Assembly (NCBI GenBank): GCA_003552525.1
Contig: PUNF01000098.1
Span: forward strand, 1 to 48,298
Reading direction: 5' to 3'
DNA from: Clostridia bacterium
GTDB lineage: Bacteria > Bacillota > Sulfobacillia > SLMV01
Length of the DNA stretch: 48,298 bases
Part shown: positions 17,995 to 28,562 of the stretch, piece after piece
How positions within the stretch are numbered: position 1 is the stretch's first letter
Layout: every line of letters begins with the position of its first letter
The notes under the pieces: model-generated
Seen by the model: the letters and a program-made list of their open reading frames with translations, nothing else
Database searches by the model: none
Told to the model about the DNA's origin: nothing
Made by a program: the position numbers and the translations under genes

Positions 17995-18951
17995 GTGCGG
18001 TTGATAGATTGGGGAGACGGCTGGCACGTTAGCGAACTTTGCTTCGGAGTTTTACCCATGGGACCTCTACAGAAGGATCTTGACCCGAAACGGGGCGCAG
18101 AAGTCCTCCTGGAAGCCTTCCGCCGTGGTGTGAACTTTATTGATACCGCACAGTCGTACAAGACCTACCCACACATTCGCAAAGCGCTTGATCGCTGGGA
18201 TGAGGATGAACCCATTTACATTGCCAGCAAGTCCAATGCGCAAACGCGGGAGGACATGCGATTGGCAGTCGATGAAGCCTTGGATCAGCTGGGGCGGGAT
18301 CACATTGACATCATGCACCTGCACGCTGCGAGAGTTGACGTGGACGTGTTTGACGTCCGCAAAGGAGCCCTGGATTATCTTCGGGAGTGCCGTGATCGCG
18401 GTATCGTAAAGCGCATTGGTATTTCCACGCATTCTGCACCGGTTGTTGCACGAGCGGCGGAAGAGACCGACATCGATGTCGTGTATCCGATCATTAATCG
18501 CGGGGGCCTGGGCATTCTCTCTGGTGATCGCTCGGATATGGAACAAGCCATCGCAAAGTGCCGCCGGGCGGGCAAGAAACTGTACGCAATGAAGGTATAC
18601 GGGGGAGGGAGTTTCCTCGGTGATCGCCGCGGTGCGCTCGAGTACGCGCGATCCGTGGAGGGCATCGACGTGGTATCCATCGGGATGGTTCACGAAGACG
18701 AAGTGGCCGTGAACGTCGACCTCTTCAACGGAGAAGAAGTGGACGAAGCGTTGTGGGATGCTACCGCCGGAGGCGAGCGCAAGAAGCTGCATATTCTTTG
18801 GCTTTGCACCTCCTGCGGCACCTGCCTCGAACACTGTCCGAACGAAGCACTGTCGCTGGGAGATGATCGGTGCGTGGTTGACCGCGAGCGGTGTATCCTA
18901 TGCGGTTACTGTGCACCGCATTGCCCGGAGTTCGCCATCCGGATGGTTTGA
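17995..18951 (+). CDS. Aldo/keto reductase fused to a C-terminal 2x[4Fe-4S] ferredoxin domain
   Basis: AKR core (GVNFIDTAQSYKTYPHIRKAL, DIMHLHAA) and CTSCGTCLEHCPNEA...CILCGYCAPHCPEFA; GTG start after GGGGG. Confidence 0.9.
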   Translation: MRLIDWGDGWHVSELCFGVLPMGPLQKDLDPKRGAEVLLEAFRRGVNFIDTAQSYKTYPHIRKALDRWDEDEPIYIASKSNAQTREDMRLAVDEALDQLGRDHIDIMHLHAARVDVDVFDVRKGALDYLRECRDRGIVKRIGISTHSAPVVARAAEETDIDVVYPIINRGGLGILSGDRSDMEQAIAKCRRAGKKLYAMKVYGGGSFLGDRRGALEYARSVEGIDVVSIGMVHEDEVAVNVDLFNGEEVDEALWDATAGGERKKLHILWLCTSCGTCLEHCPNEALSLGDDRCVVDRERCILCGYCAPHCPEFAIRMV

Positions 18952-18966
18952 GTCTCTTAGAGGGGG

Positions 18967-20094
18967 ATGTCTTTGACGGCAAAACTCGGCTTAATCGTGA
19001 ATCCCATCGCTGGCATGGGAGGCCGTGTAGGTCTTAAGGGAACAGATGGAGATGCATTGGACCGAGCGAGGGCGTTAGGGGCAAAGCCCGAAGCACCGCG
19101 ACGTGCAGGGCTCGCCCTCGAGACGGTCCGACGCAAGGGTGCGGACGATATAGAGATCCTAACGGCCGCGGGAGAAATGGGGGAAGACTCCGCGCGCGAT
19201 GCGGGTCTAGCTGTCACCATAGTTGCCGAGCCCCAGGGCAACGAGACCTCGGCCGATGACACGCGGGCGGTGGGTCGGGAACTCAAGACACATGGTGTGG
19301 ATCTTGTGGTGTTCGTCGGGGGTGACGGTACGGCGCGAGATATTATGGACTCCATCGGTACCTGCACACCCGTGATCGGGATTCCGGCCGGGGTGAAGAT
19401 GCACTCTGCCGTGTTCGCAACGGATCCGCGAAGCGGTGGGGAACTGATCAGCCGCTTCTTGCGGGGAGACATAGAGCGCACGCGCGAGGCCGAGGTGATG
19501 GATATCGATGAGGAAGCGTTTCGCGAGGGTCGACTTTCCGCCAGGCTTTACGGCCATGTTATGACACCCTATGATCCGGCCCTGATCCAGGATTTGAAAA
19601 TGGGCAGTGCAGCCGATGAAGATGCGCTCATGGATGCAATCGCGCAACGCGTGGTGGATGCAATGGATCCCGAAACACTTTATATCATCGGACCGGGGAC
19701 CACCACGAGGAGAATACTCGAGCGCATGGATCTGCCCGCAACGCTTCTTGGTGTTGACCTCGTTAAGGCGAACAAGGTTCTCGCGAGCGATGCAAATGAG
19801 CGGGAAATCTTAGACTGCCTGGATGAATCGCCTTCGGCACGCATCATCGTAACGCCTATCGGGGGACAGGGATACCTGTTCGGGCGAGGCAATCAGCAGA
19901 TTTCCGCGCGCGTTATCGAACGTGTTGGCGGAAAGGAAGCGATCACCATCGTCGCCGCCAAAAGCAAGTTGCTCGCGCTTGGGCGCCGGCCACTGCTGGT
20001 CGACACCGGCGACCCAGGAGTAGATGAGAGCCTTCGGGGATATGTGCCGGTGATCGTAGATTACCGCGAGGACTCGGTACGCAAGATAAGGTGA
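18967..20094 (+). CDS. ATP-NAD kinase/AcoX-family protein
   Basis: KLGLIVNPIAGMGGRVGLKGTDG, VVFVGGDGTARDIMDSIG, TPVIGIPAGVKMHSAVFATDP, PTGGQGYLFGRGNQQIS-like segment (PIGGQGYLFGRGNQQIS). Confidence 0.87.
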   Translation: MSLTAKLGLIVNPIAGMGGRVGLKGTDGDALDRARALGAKPEAPRRAGLALETVRRKGADDIEILTAAGEMGEDSARDAGLAVTIVAEPQGNETSADDTRAVGRELKTHGVDLVVFVGGDGTARDIMDSIGTCTPVIGIPAGVKMHSAVFATDPRSGGELISRFLRGDIERTREAEVMDIDEEAFREGRLSARLYGHVMTPYDPALIQDLKMGSAADEDALMDAIAQRVVDAMDPETLYIIGPGTTTRRILERMDLPATLLGVDLVKANKVLASDANEREILDCLDESPSARIIVTPIGGQGYLFGRGNQQISARVIERVGGKEAITIVAAKSKLLALGRRPLLVDTGDPGVDESLRGYVPVIVDYREDSVRKIR

Positions 20095-20141
20095 TCGTAA
20101 CTTGATGAATTGGCATGTCGTGGAGCGTAAGGGGGCTGACG

Positions 20142-20993
20142 ATGTACTCACTCGGCCAGGTGTTTGATGCCCATTCAGAAGATATGACCGATCCCTCCGG
20201 GAAGACAATCCGGGTGATAACGAGTGGCGCCGTTCGAGACGTTGCCCGAATCCTCGGCACATCGCCAAGGGAGGCCGAGATTTCTTCGTTGGAAGCGGGG
20301 ATTTGGCCCATGCGTTACGAGCGTAACCGAGGCACACTCGGTAGTGGAGGGCAGCTTCGGCTTCTTCGATCGCATGCGGCGGTGGTAGGCCTCGGGGGTC
20401 TAGGTGGGCTCGCGGCCGAATTGTTGGTGCGCGCGGGTATTGGAAAAATCACGGTATTCGATCCGGATTGCTACGACGAAACGAACCTGAACCGGCAATT
20501 GCATAGTCTCGCGGACAACCTCGGTGAGTCGAAGCGTGCGTCTACATCGGCGCGGTTGCGCGATATTGATCCACACGTTGATGTGCGCGAATACGGGGAG
20601 GTTGCGGGTCTGCAGGATGGCACCGATAAGATGGCGGGTGTGGATATCGTCTTGGATTGCCTCGACAGTGTATCCGATCGGTTACTCCTAGTCGAGATCT
20701 GCCGGTTCCTTCAGGTTCCCATGATCCACGGTGCGATCGCTGGCTACTCGGGGCAGATCGCGGTGGTGCATCCGGGAGATCGAATACTGGAGATACTGTA
20801 TGATTCCGGTGGTGATACCGAGCAGGGCATAGAAGTTTCGACGGGCAATCTCGGCCCCACGGCCGCCACGGTTGCTTCCATACAGGTTTCGGAGGCGATC
20901 AAGGTTCTGACGGGAACGGGTCATTTGGCCTCGGGTGGGGTTTTGCTGGTGGATTTGTACCGGGGACAGTTCGAAAAGGTGCCACTAGCATGA
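20142..20993 (+). CDS. HesA/MoeB/ThiF-family E1-like adenylyltransferase
   Basis: HAAVVGLGGLGGLAAELLVRAGIGKITVFDPDCYDETNLNRQ, VDIVLDCLDSVSDRLLL; ATG 20142 after GGGGG. Confidence 0.88.
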   Translation: MYSLGQVFDAHSEDMTDPSGKTIRVITSGAVRDVARILGTSPREAEISSLEAGIWPMRYERNRGTLGSGGQLRLLRSHAAVVGLGGLGGLAAELLVRAGIGKITVFDPDCYDETNLNRQLHSLADNLGESKRASTSARLRDIDPHVDVREYGEVAGLQDGTDKMAGVDIVLDCLDSVSDRLLLVEICRFLQVPMIHGAIAGYSGQIAVVHPGDRILEILYDSGGDTEQGIEVSTGNLGPTAATVASIQVSEAIKVLTGTGHLASGGVLLVDLYRGQFEKVPLA

Positions 20994-22141
20994 GATTTGG
21001 GTTATGCGTGGCGATAGCATTGGCGCTAGTACTCGTCTGGACCATGCCCGGTATCGGGCACGCCATGGAGCCGGCGGAGGAGCCCTCGGCTACGATCGAC
21101 ACGTATCGGGCGACGGTTCTCGAGGCGGAAGAGGTGGATCCCGACCCGGGCGCACACTTCGGCGGAATGGGTGCACAGCAGCGGGTCGTCGTCGAGGTGC
21201 ATTCGGGACCCTGGGAGGGGGAGCATACCCTGGCGAATTACCTGACGGGGAACCCGGCCTATGACATCATTGTCGCGCCAGGAGATCGTGTACTCGTGGG
21301 TGCTTCCGATCACGCCGGCGAGACCGAACTATTCATCACGGATTTTGTCCGTGATGTACCGATACTTTTTCTCCTTGGCGCGTTTGCCGCCGCCCTCGTG
21401 CTCGTTGGAGGGTTACAGGGCCTGAAAACGCTCCTGGTACTCGGGCTCACCGCGCTGGCTGTGTTTTACGGGCTGATTCCGGCGATACTGGCCGGTTGGC
21501 CCCCCGTTGTGATGACGGTTGTGGTCAGCGCCATCGTCGTCAGCGTCAGCCTATTAATCATCGTGGGCCGGGGAACCAAGACGGTGGCTGCCGTGATTGG
21601 AACGGTGGCGGGCGTGCTCTTCGCCGGGGTGCTTGCGGCCCTATTCGGGCGATGGGCACACCTGATGGGCTTACATACGCAGGAGTCTCAGATGCTGCTA
21701 TTCACGGTCGAGGGGAGCCTCGATTTCCGGGGTTTGCTATTCTCCGGGATGATCCTGGGAGCGTTGGGGGCCGTGATGGACGTATCCGTATCCATTGCAT
21801 CCGCGGTTGAAGAGGTGCATCGTGTCCGTGATGATACGAAGTTTGGAGCACTCGTTCGCTCCGGAATGAACGTGGGGCGGGATGTGCTTGGCACCATGTC
21901 TAACACGTTGATCCTCGCTTATGCGGGCAGCGCGTTGCCCCTGATCCTGCTGCTCGTGGCGCATCGGGCGGATTTTGTAGGCACCGTGAATATGGACGTG
22001 ATCGCGACGGAAATCATTAGGGCACTTACTGGAAGCATCGGGCTTATCCTGTGTGTGCCAGTCACAGCACTAACCGCGGGTTGGCTGAAGGTGCGCACTG
22101 CGTCGTTACCACGGCGTCGTGCGCCGCGGGCAAAGCGGTAG
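20990..22141 (+). CDS. YibE/F-family multi-pass membrane protein
   Basis: Signal-like N-terminus, about 8 hydrophobic segments, SGMILGALGAVMDVSVSIASAVEEVH; overlaps the upstream stop (ATGA). Confidence 0.82.
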   Translation: MRFGLCVAIALALVLVWTMPGIGHAMEPAEEPSATIDTYRATVLEAEEVDPDPGAHFGGMGAQQRVVVEVHSGPWEGEHTLANYLTGNPAYDIIVAPGDRVLVGASDHAGETELFITDFVRDVPILFLLGAFAAALVLVGGLQGLKTLLVLGLTALAVFYGLIPAILAGWPPVVMTVVVSAIVVSVSLLIIVGRGTKTVAAVIGTVAGVLFAGVLAALFGRWAHLMGLHTQESQMLLFTVEGSLDFRGLLFSGMILGALGAVMDVSVSIASAVEEVHRVRDDTKFGALVRSGMNVGRDVLGTMSNTLILAYAGSALPLILLLVAHRADFVGTVNMDVIATEIIRALTGSIGLILCVPVTALTAGWLKVRTASLPRRRAPRAKR

Positions 22142-22166
22142 CGGCAGTATTGGGGGCGGGGTTGCG

Positions 22167-22412
22167 ATGTTCGTTCTTCGTCAGGTCGCGGGTTATTTTT
22201 CTTTAATTTTCCAGGTAGGGCTTTTGATTGTCGTGTCCATCTTCCTAGGCTTCCGGCTGGGGAATTGGTTGGACGGGATCCTGGGGACGGGAATGCTCCT
22301 CACGATAGCCGGACTTATCCTGGGTGTACTAGCGGGTTTCTGGGGGGCTTATCGGACAATCCTTCGGGTGATTGAGAACGCGGGGGAATCCGATCGTAAC
22401 GAGGGGACGTAG
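22167..22412 (+). CDS. atpZ: AtpZ-like ATP synthase-associated protein
   Basis: Two TM segments, FLGFRLGNWLDGILGTGMLLTIAGLILGVLAGFWGAYR, immediately before atpI/atpB. Confidence 0.78.
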   Translation: MFVLRQVAGYFSLIFQVGLLIVVSIFLGFRLGNWLDGILGTGMLLTIAGLILGVLAGFWGAYRTILRVIENAGESDRNEGT

Positions 22413-22419
22413 TACAGGC

Positions 22420-22874
22420 ATGGACTCACTTGACCGTTTGCGCTATCGGGCAACCGCGGGAGATCTTGTCTTTCTCGTGGTTGGTCTCGTGGTATTCTTC
22501 CTTCTCGGTCTCGGTCATTTCTGGTATCCTTTTGTCTTGGGTGTGTTGCTGGGTATCTTGAATCTACATATTCACGCTTACTCTGTCCGCAAGGTTGCCG
22601 ATGCTGCAACCGGAGGACAGAGTGCGTCGGTGGGAATCCGTGCGGCGCTCTTATACATGTCAAGATTTCTCATACTGGTCGCCGTACTGTCGTACGAATA
22701 CTTGATACGAGGAACCGAACTATTGCCCGCCGTTTTCGGCTTGTTGGGAACCTATGCAGTACTGGTTGCTACCGGTATAATGGATGCGCGACGCCATCCG
22801 GGAAAGCGATCCGCTGTTGAAAAGCACCCCGAATCGTGCGTCGATGAGTGGGGGAACGGGTTGGAGGATAGGTA

Positions 22875-22875
<1 letters not shown>
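22420..22875 (+). CDS. atpI: ATP synthase subunit I (AtpI-like)
   Basis: Four hydrophobic segments, FVLGVLLGILNLHIHAYSVRKV, position before atpB. Confidence 0.72.
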
Positions 22876-23812
<937 letters not shown>

Positions 23813-23859
23813 TCTTCCCAGAGGGGAGTATACGGGCAACGAAGGGATGAAGATGAGCC

Positions 23860-24348
23860 TTGGTAGATATAACATGGACGCTCGTCATCCAGATAATCAG
23901 TTTCCTGCTCTTCTTCCTCGCATTTCGCCGGATCTTTATCACGCCGGTGATGCGAACCATGGAGCGCCGTGAGGAGAACATAACCGCACTTCTCGAGGCG
24001 GCGGAGGAGCGTCGCGAGGAGTCGGTGGAACTGCAGGAGAGAATTTCTGACCGACTCCGCGAAGCCAAGAGCGAGGCATCTCGCGTCGTGGAAGAAGCGG
24101 AAGAGGAAGCCCGCCGACGCTATGAAGCGATCGTGTCGGAGGCCCGTGAAGAAGGGGATCGTGTGCTTGCCGAGGCCAGGTCTACCATCGAAGAGGAGCG
24201 TACACGCGCCCTCGAATCCTTTCACAGGGATGCCGTAGATCTGGCACAGATTATTTCCGAGAAGGTCCTCACTCGGCAACTCGATGAGAAAGAGCGTCAT
24301 GTGCTGGAAGAGCAACTGGAGCGCCGCCTCGAGCAAAGTCGTCGCTAG
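23860..24348 (+). CDS. atpF: F-type ATP synthase subunit b
   Basis: Single N-terminal TM (WTLVIQIISFLLFFLAFRRIFI), then a long charged coiled coil (AEEEARRRYEAIVSEAREEGDRVLAEA); TTG start. Confidence 0.9.
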   Translation: MVDITWTLVIQIISFLLFFLAFRRIFITPVMRTMERREENITALLEAAEERREESVELQERISDRLREAKSEASRVVEEAEEEARRRYEAIVSEAREEGDRVLAEARSTIEEERTRALESFHRDAVDLAQIISEKVLTRQLDEKERHVLEEQLERRLEQSRR

Positions 24349-24366
24349 GAGCGGCCATCTCTTTCC

Positions 24367-24398
24367 CACCGGGCCCCCGTTCGAGCGGGGGCCCGGTG
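24367..24398 (+). terminator. Strong terminator-like hairpin closing the Fo operon
   Basis: CACCGGGCCCCCG-TTCGAG-CGGGGGCCCGGTG, 13 bp perfect stem; weak U-tract. Confidence 0.65.
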
Positions 24399-24419
24399 CT
24401 TAGCCTCTTGGAGGTTGCC

Positions 24420-25361
24420 TTGAGCAACGGTCTCGGATGGCACAAACCGCCTGGCCTACCAAGCCATGGAACGATCGGCATTGTGGCACCGGCGGGCCCG
24501 GTGGATGCTGATTTGTTGCGTGTCGGTGAATCTGCCCTGGCCGAGATGGGCTTTCGAACGGTTCGATCTCCCCATCTATTCGCGAGGGAACACTATCTCG
24601 CCGGTCCAGACGCAATTCGCGCGATGGATATGGCGCAAATGTTCCTCGATCCCGAGATCGATGCGATCGTCGTTGCCCGAGGTGGCTTTGGCTGCTCGCG
24701 CATCCTGCCGCACCTGGAAGAACTACTCCCCTCGGTGGTACCGAAGATCCTCGTGGGGTTTAGCGATGTCACCGCCCTCCACCTTTGGCTTTTGCGCCAT
24801 GGTATCATTACTTTCCACGGTCCGGTCGCCGCTGGCCGGTATCCCTGGACACCGCAGACAAAAGATGCGTTTCTACGTGCAGTGCAAGATCCTGGCGCTT
24901 TGGGCCGTGTGCCTCATCCGCGACAGGCCCCTCCAAGGATATCCCTTCACGATGGGTGTGCCCGCGCACGCATCGTGGGTGGCAATCTCAGCCTGCTGTG
25001 CGCATCATTGGGGACCCCATACGAAGTCGTACTCGATGATCACATCCTGTTTCTCGAGGATGTAGGTGAACCGATGTATCGGATCGATCGCATGATGACC
25101 CAGCTGCTGCAGACGGGTAAGCTGGATAGGATCCGTGGGATGGTCTTGGGAGAGTTCCTGGATTGCCCGGAGTATGCCGGTCGAGATGCGGTGGCAGTCA
25201 TTGGAACCTTTGCCCGGGAGCTCGACGTTCCTTGCTTTGCCGGAGTGGCGGCGGGTCACGGGATGCATCGGATAACCTTGCCACTCGGCGTGGAAGTCGA
25301 GATGCGTGGCGAAGAGTGTGAGCTGGAGATCTTGGAGAGTGCCGTAAACGCTGCGCAGTGA
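24420..25361 (+). CDS. S66-family LD-carboxypeptidase
   Basis: GTIGIVAPAGPVD, RGGFGCSRILPHL, LVGFSDVTALHLWL, GVAAGHGMHRITLPLG; TTG start after GGAGG. Confidence 0.87.
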   Translation: MSNGLGWHKPPGLPSHGTIGIVAPAGPVDADLLRVGESALAEMGFRTVRSPHLFAREHYLAGPDAIRAMDMAQMFLDPEIDAIVVARGGFGCSRILPHLEELLPSVVPKILVGFSDVTALHLWLLRHGIITFHGPVAAGRYPWTPQTKDAFLRAVQDPGALGRVPHPRQAPPRISLHDGCARARIVGGNLSLLCASLGTPYEVVLDDHILFLEDVGEPMYRIDRMMTQLLQTGKLDRIRGMVLGEFLDCPEYAGRDAVAVIGTFARELDVPCFAGVAAGHGMHRITLPLGVEVEMRGEECELEILESAVNAAQ

Positions 25362-26722
25362 TCGAGATTGGTGGAAAACGTTTGACTTGGAGGTACGAGA
25401 AATTGTTCAGGGATCGAAGAAAGTGGCTGCGGGACACGCGGGTGACGAAGGATCCCCGGCGTGTTCCTGTAGCCACTGCGGAAGAGAACGCACGGATACC
25501 CGGCCTTGTCATTCGGAACGGACGCATATTTGACGGGTGTGGCACCGAACCATTTTCCGCCGATGTGTACATCGAGGGAGACCGAATACGCGCCGTCGAC
25601 AAGCGAGTGCCTTTGGACCAACAAGTGCAACAGATCGACGCATCGGGAATGACGGTCATGCCGGGCCTGGTCGATCTTCATACCCACCTGAGTTACCACG
25701 AGCCGGACATCCCTGCGGCAACGGCGCAGAGCGTGGCCGACGGTACCCTGCGTGCACTCGAAAGGATGCGCTTCTACGTTGAAAGTGGCATCACGAGTGT
25801 GCGGGATGCCGGCTCCCATGCCGATATACCGTTTAGGCTGAAGGAATGGGAGCGAAGCGGACGTATCAATGGCCCGAGGGTGTTTGCTGCTGGCCCCCTG
25901 ATTACCGGCACGGGCGGGCACGGAGCAGAAAGGCTGGATGTGACGTCGCCCGCACTTGGTAAGGTGCGGGAGGCCAGTGGGCCAACCGATTGGCGCGAAG
26001 CGGTGCGCGGGGCTTTTAAGGCCGGTGCCGATGTGATCAAAGTGGCCAGCCACTTTTCGGCCCCTGAGGTCCAGGCCGCCGTAGATGAGGCACATGCCCT
26101 GGGATTGCGCGTGATGTGTGATGCGGAGACCCACTATATCGAATGGGCGATAGAGGCCGGCGTAGACACCATCGAGCACCCGCTGCCGCGGACCGATGAC
26201 GCGATCGCGATGATGGCGAAAGCGGGTGTCTTCGCCGTTCCGACGCTGATTCCGTACGTCATCATATTTGATGAGCGAGGGGGATACTTCGATTCTACCT
26301 CCCGCCGATTCGCCTTTTCGAAGGAAGATAATCTCGAGGTTGTGGCCAGGATGCATCGGTCCGGCGTCAGGTTCGGGATAGGAACGGACCTGGTCATGGA
26401 TTGGTTCCGCTATTTGCCCCATGCTTACATAACGGAACTGGAACTGATGATGGAAGCGGGACTCGACAGGGAAGAGGTACTGGAGGCGGCGACCCTCGGT
26501 GGGGCCACGGCATTGGACATGCAAGACCAGCTCGGAAGCATTGAATGTGGAAAGCTCGCCGATATCATCCTGGTCGAAGGGGAGCCCGACAGGAATCTGC
26601 GCGACTTGGCCCAATTGCACACGGTTATCCGGGATGGACGTATTGAAGTGTATGAAGGGCAGTCTCTCGTTCCCCGCTGCCGAGCAAAGGCTTTTCCGGG
26701 GGTCACGCCCGAGGACATATAA
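25358..26722 (+). CDS. Amidohydrolase-family protein (imidazolonepropionase-like)
   Basis: MPGLVDLHTHLSYHE, GADVIKVASH, AGVDTIEHPLP, GIGTDLVMD, LGSIECGKLADIILVEGEP. Confidence 0.85.
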   Translation: MIEIGGKRLTWRYEKLFRDRRKWLRDTRVTKDPRRVPVATAEENARIPGLVIRNGRIFDGCGTEPFSADVYIEGDRIRAVDKRVPLDQQVQQIDASGMTVMPGLVDLHTHLSYHEPDIPAATAQSVADGTLRALERMRFYVESGITSVRDAGSHADIPFRLKEWERSGRINGPRVFAAGPLITGTGGHGAERLDVTSPALGKVREASGPTDWREAVRGAFKAGADVIKVASHFSAPEVQAAVDEAHALGLRVMCDAETHYIEWAIEAGVDTIEHPLPRTDDAIAMMAKAGVFAVPTLIPYVIIFDERGGYFDSTSRRFAFSKEDNLEVVARMHRSGVRFGIGTDLVMDWFRYLPHAYITELELMMEAGLDREEVLEAATLGGATALDMQDQLGSIECGKLADIILVEGEPDRNLRDLAQLHTVIRDGRIEVYEGQSLVPRCRAKAFPGVTPEDI

Positions 26723-26810
26723 ATACCCGCGCGTATGTCGAGTGACAGCCCACCCAGGGTGTTGAAGTCGAGTCGATTAGAATCAACGGTGACGGTGTTT
26801 CGCAAAGGGG

Positions 26811-28232
26811 GTGATGACAGTGTCATACGACCTTATCCTCCGCAGTGGATACGTGGTGGACCCGGCAAACGAGATGCTGGGATTTGCCGATATCGGGGTT
26901 CGTGCGGGCAAGGTTGCACGCGTGGAATCCAATGGCCTATCGGCACGGGGAACCGAGGAGATCGATGCCAGCGGGTTGATGGTGATACCGGGCATGATCG
27001 ACGGACACGTGCACCTTGCGGATCAGCGTCGCGGCGGAATCGGACACAGGAGGCTCGCTTTGGCCGGCGTTACCAGTGCGGTGGAGTTCGCCGACTTCTC
27101 TTCCGTGGTTCGCCGTCTTCCCGAAGAAGGGGCTGGCCTGAACCTCGCCGGGCTCAACGTGATCGGTCCGTACCTGGATTCGTGTCCCGATGAGGCGCAT
27201 ATTCGTCGCGAGACCCGTGCAGCGCTTCGGGCGGGTGCCCTCGGGACCAAGATCTTTGGAGGGCACTTCCCCTCCTCCCTCGCCGCTACAGAGGCTATGA
27301 TCCGGATTGCGAACGAAGAAGAATGCTACGTCGCATATCACGTGGGTACCACTGCATCTGCTAGCAATATACTCGGTATGCGAGAGCTTCCGGAATTGGT
27401 GGGTAAGCATCGCCTACACCTCGCACATGTGAATGCATATCTTCGCGGGATGACCGAGGGTATGTACGCAGAACTCGCGGAGGGTTTTGGGTTGCTTCGC
27501 TGCCTACCGCAACTGGTTTCTGAGTCACACCTTGCGCCGGACAACGGTACTTCGGGGGCAGTTGAGGCGGGCGTTCCCTCGGACGCGGTTACCCGTAACT
27601 GTTTGCGGATGGGCGGTTATCCCGCAACACGGACGGGGTTGGAAGCAGCGCTCAGGGAAGGATATGCGCGCGTGAACGTGCGATCGGGTGATCGGATGGA
27701 GTTCCTGGAAGGTCAAGCGGGGTTTGCGTACTGGTCCAGTGTAGACGGCAATTGCGGCCTTTCTTTCCCGGTAAACCGGAGGGTGGTTGCCCTCGCCTGC
27801 GCCGTCGAAAGGCGTGAAGGTGGGGAATCAGGGGAAGGGGAATTCCTGATCGATGCCCTGGCCAGTGATGGTGGTGCCTGGCGCAATGTCTTGTTGTCGC
27901 GGGGCCTTCCGTTGGTAGAATTCGGCGCGCTGTCCCTCGGCGACCTAGTGACAAAACTCTCCGTAAACCCTGCCCGCATGTTCGGTTTTCGTCACAAGGG
28001 GCACCTCGGTGAAGGGGCGGATGCCGATATTACCGTGATAGACAAACAGAAGCGCCAGGCGGTGTTCACGGTTGTCGGCGGGAGAATCATCGCCCGCGAG
28101 GGCCGTGTGGTGGGGTCGGGCGCCCAGCTATACACCCAGGATGAAGGCATAGACACCCTGCGCGAAACGGGTTATCCCGTAGATACGGTGGATTTGCAGG
28201 ATAGCCTCTTCTATCGCAAGGCATCCGCATGA
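26811..28232 (+). CDS. Amidohydrolase-family protein (dihydroorotase/hydantoinase-like)
   Basis: VIPGMIDGHVHL, GTKIFGGHFPSS, YHVGTT, LAHVNAY, GHLGEGADADITVID. Confidence 0.82.
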   Translation: MMTVSYDLILRSGYVVDPANEMLGFADIGVRAGKVARVESNGLSARGTEEIDASGLMVIPGMIDGHVHLADQRRGGIGHRRLALAGVTSAVEFADFSSVVRRLPEEGAGLNLAGLNVIGPYLDSCPDEAHIRRETRAALRAGALGTKIFGGHFPSSLAATEAMIRIANEEECYVAYHVGTTASASNILGMRELPELVGKHRLHLAHVNAYLRGMTEGMYAELAEGFGLLRCLPQLVSESHLAPDNGTSGAVEAGVPSDAVTRNCLRMGGYPATRTGLEAALREGYARVNVRSGDRMEFLEGQAGFAYWSSVDGNCGLSFPVNRRVVALACAVERREGGESGEGEFLIDALASDGGAWRNVLLSRGLPLVEFGALSLGDLVTKLSVNPARMFGFRHKGHLGEGADADITVIDKQKRQAVFTVVGGRIIAREGRVVGSGAQLYTQDEGIDTLRETGYPVDTVDLQDSLFYRKASA

Positions 28233-28562
28233 TGGGCGCCCTGGTTTGTCTGCCCGCATGGACGTGCCACTCGAGCGGTGTGTCGCGATGGCGAGCATGA
28301 AGCGCAGGACGTTCAATTACGTCGGCAATGCAGTGGCCGTTTTGCGCGACATAGGCCGGGGGCCCCGTGAATGCGATGACAAAGCGCAAGCCGCATTGTG
28401 TCGTCAGCCGTACCGCGACGAGTTTGCAGGTCGCCCGGGACATCGCCATCATGGCGGGTACGGGCAATCACATGGCCCAGCGAGGTCTCGCTATCCGCTG
28501 TCGTAAGATCGGATCGGCGATACCCGCGATAGCAGTATATTTGTGGTTGGAGGGACGAAATC

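Noticed and set aside
25256-26620. 454-codon minus-strand ORF
   Set aside because: Lies antisense to the well-supported amidohydrolase at 25358-26722; no recognisable motifs; typical of GC-biased codon usage opening the opposite frame.
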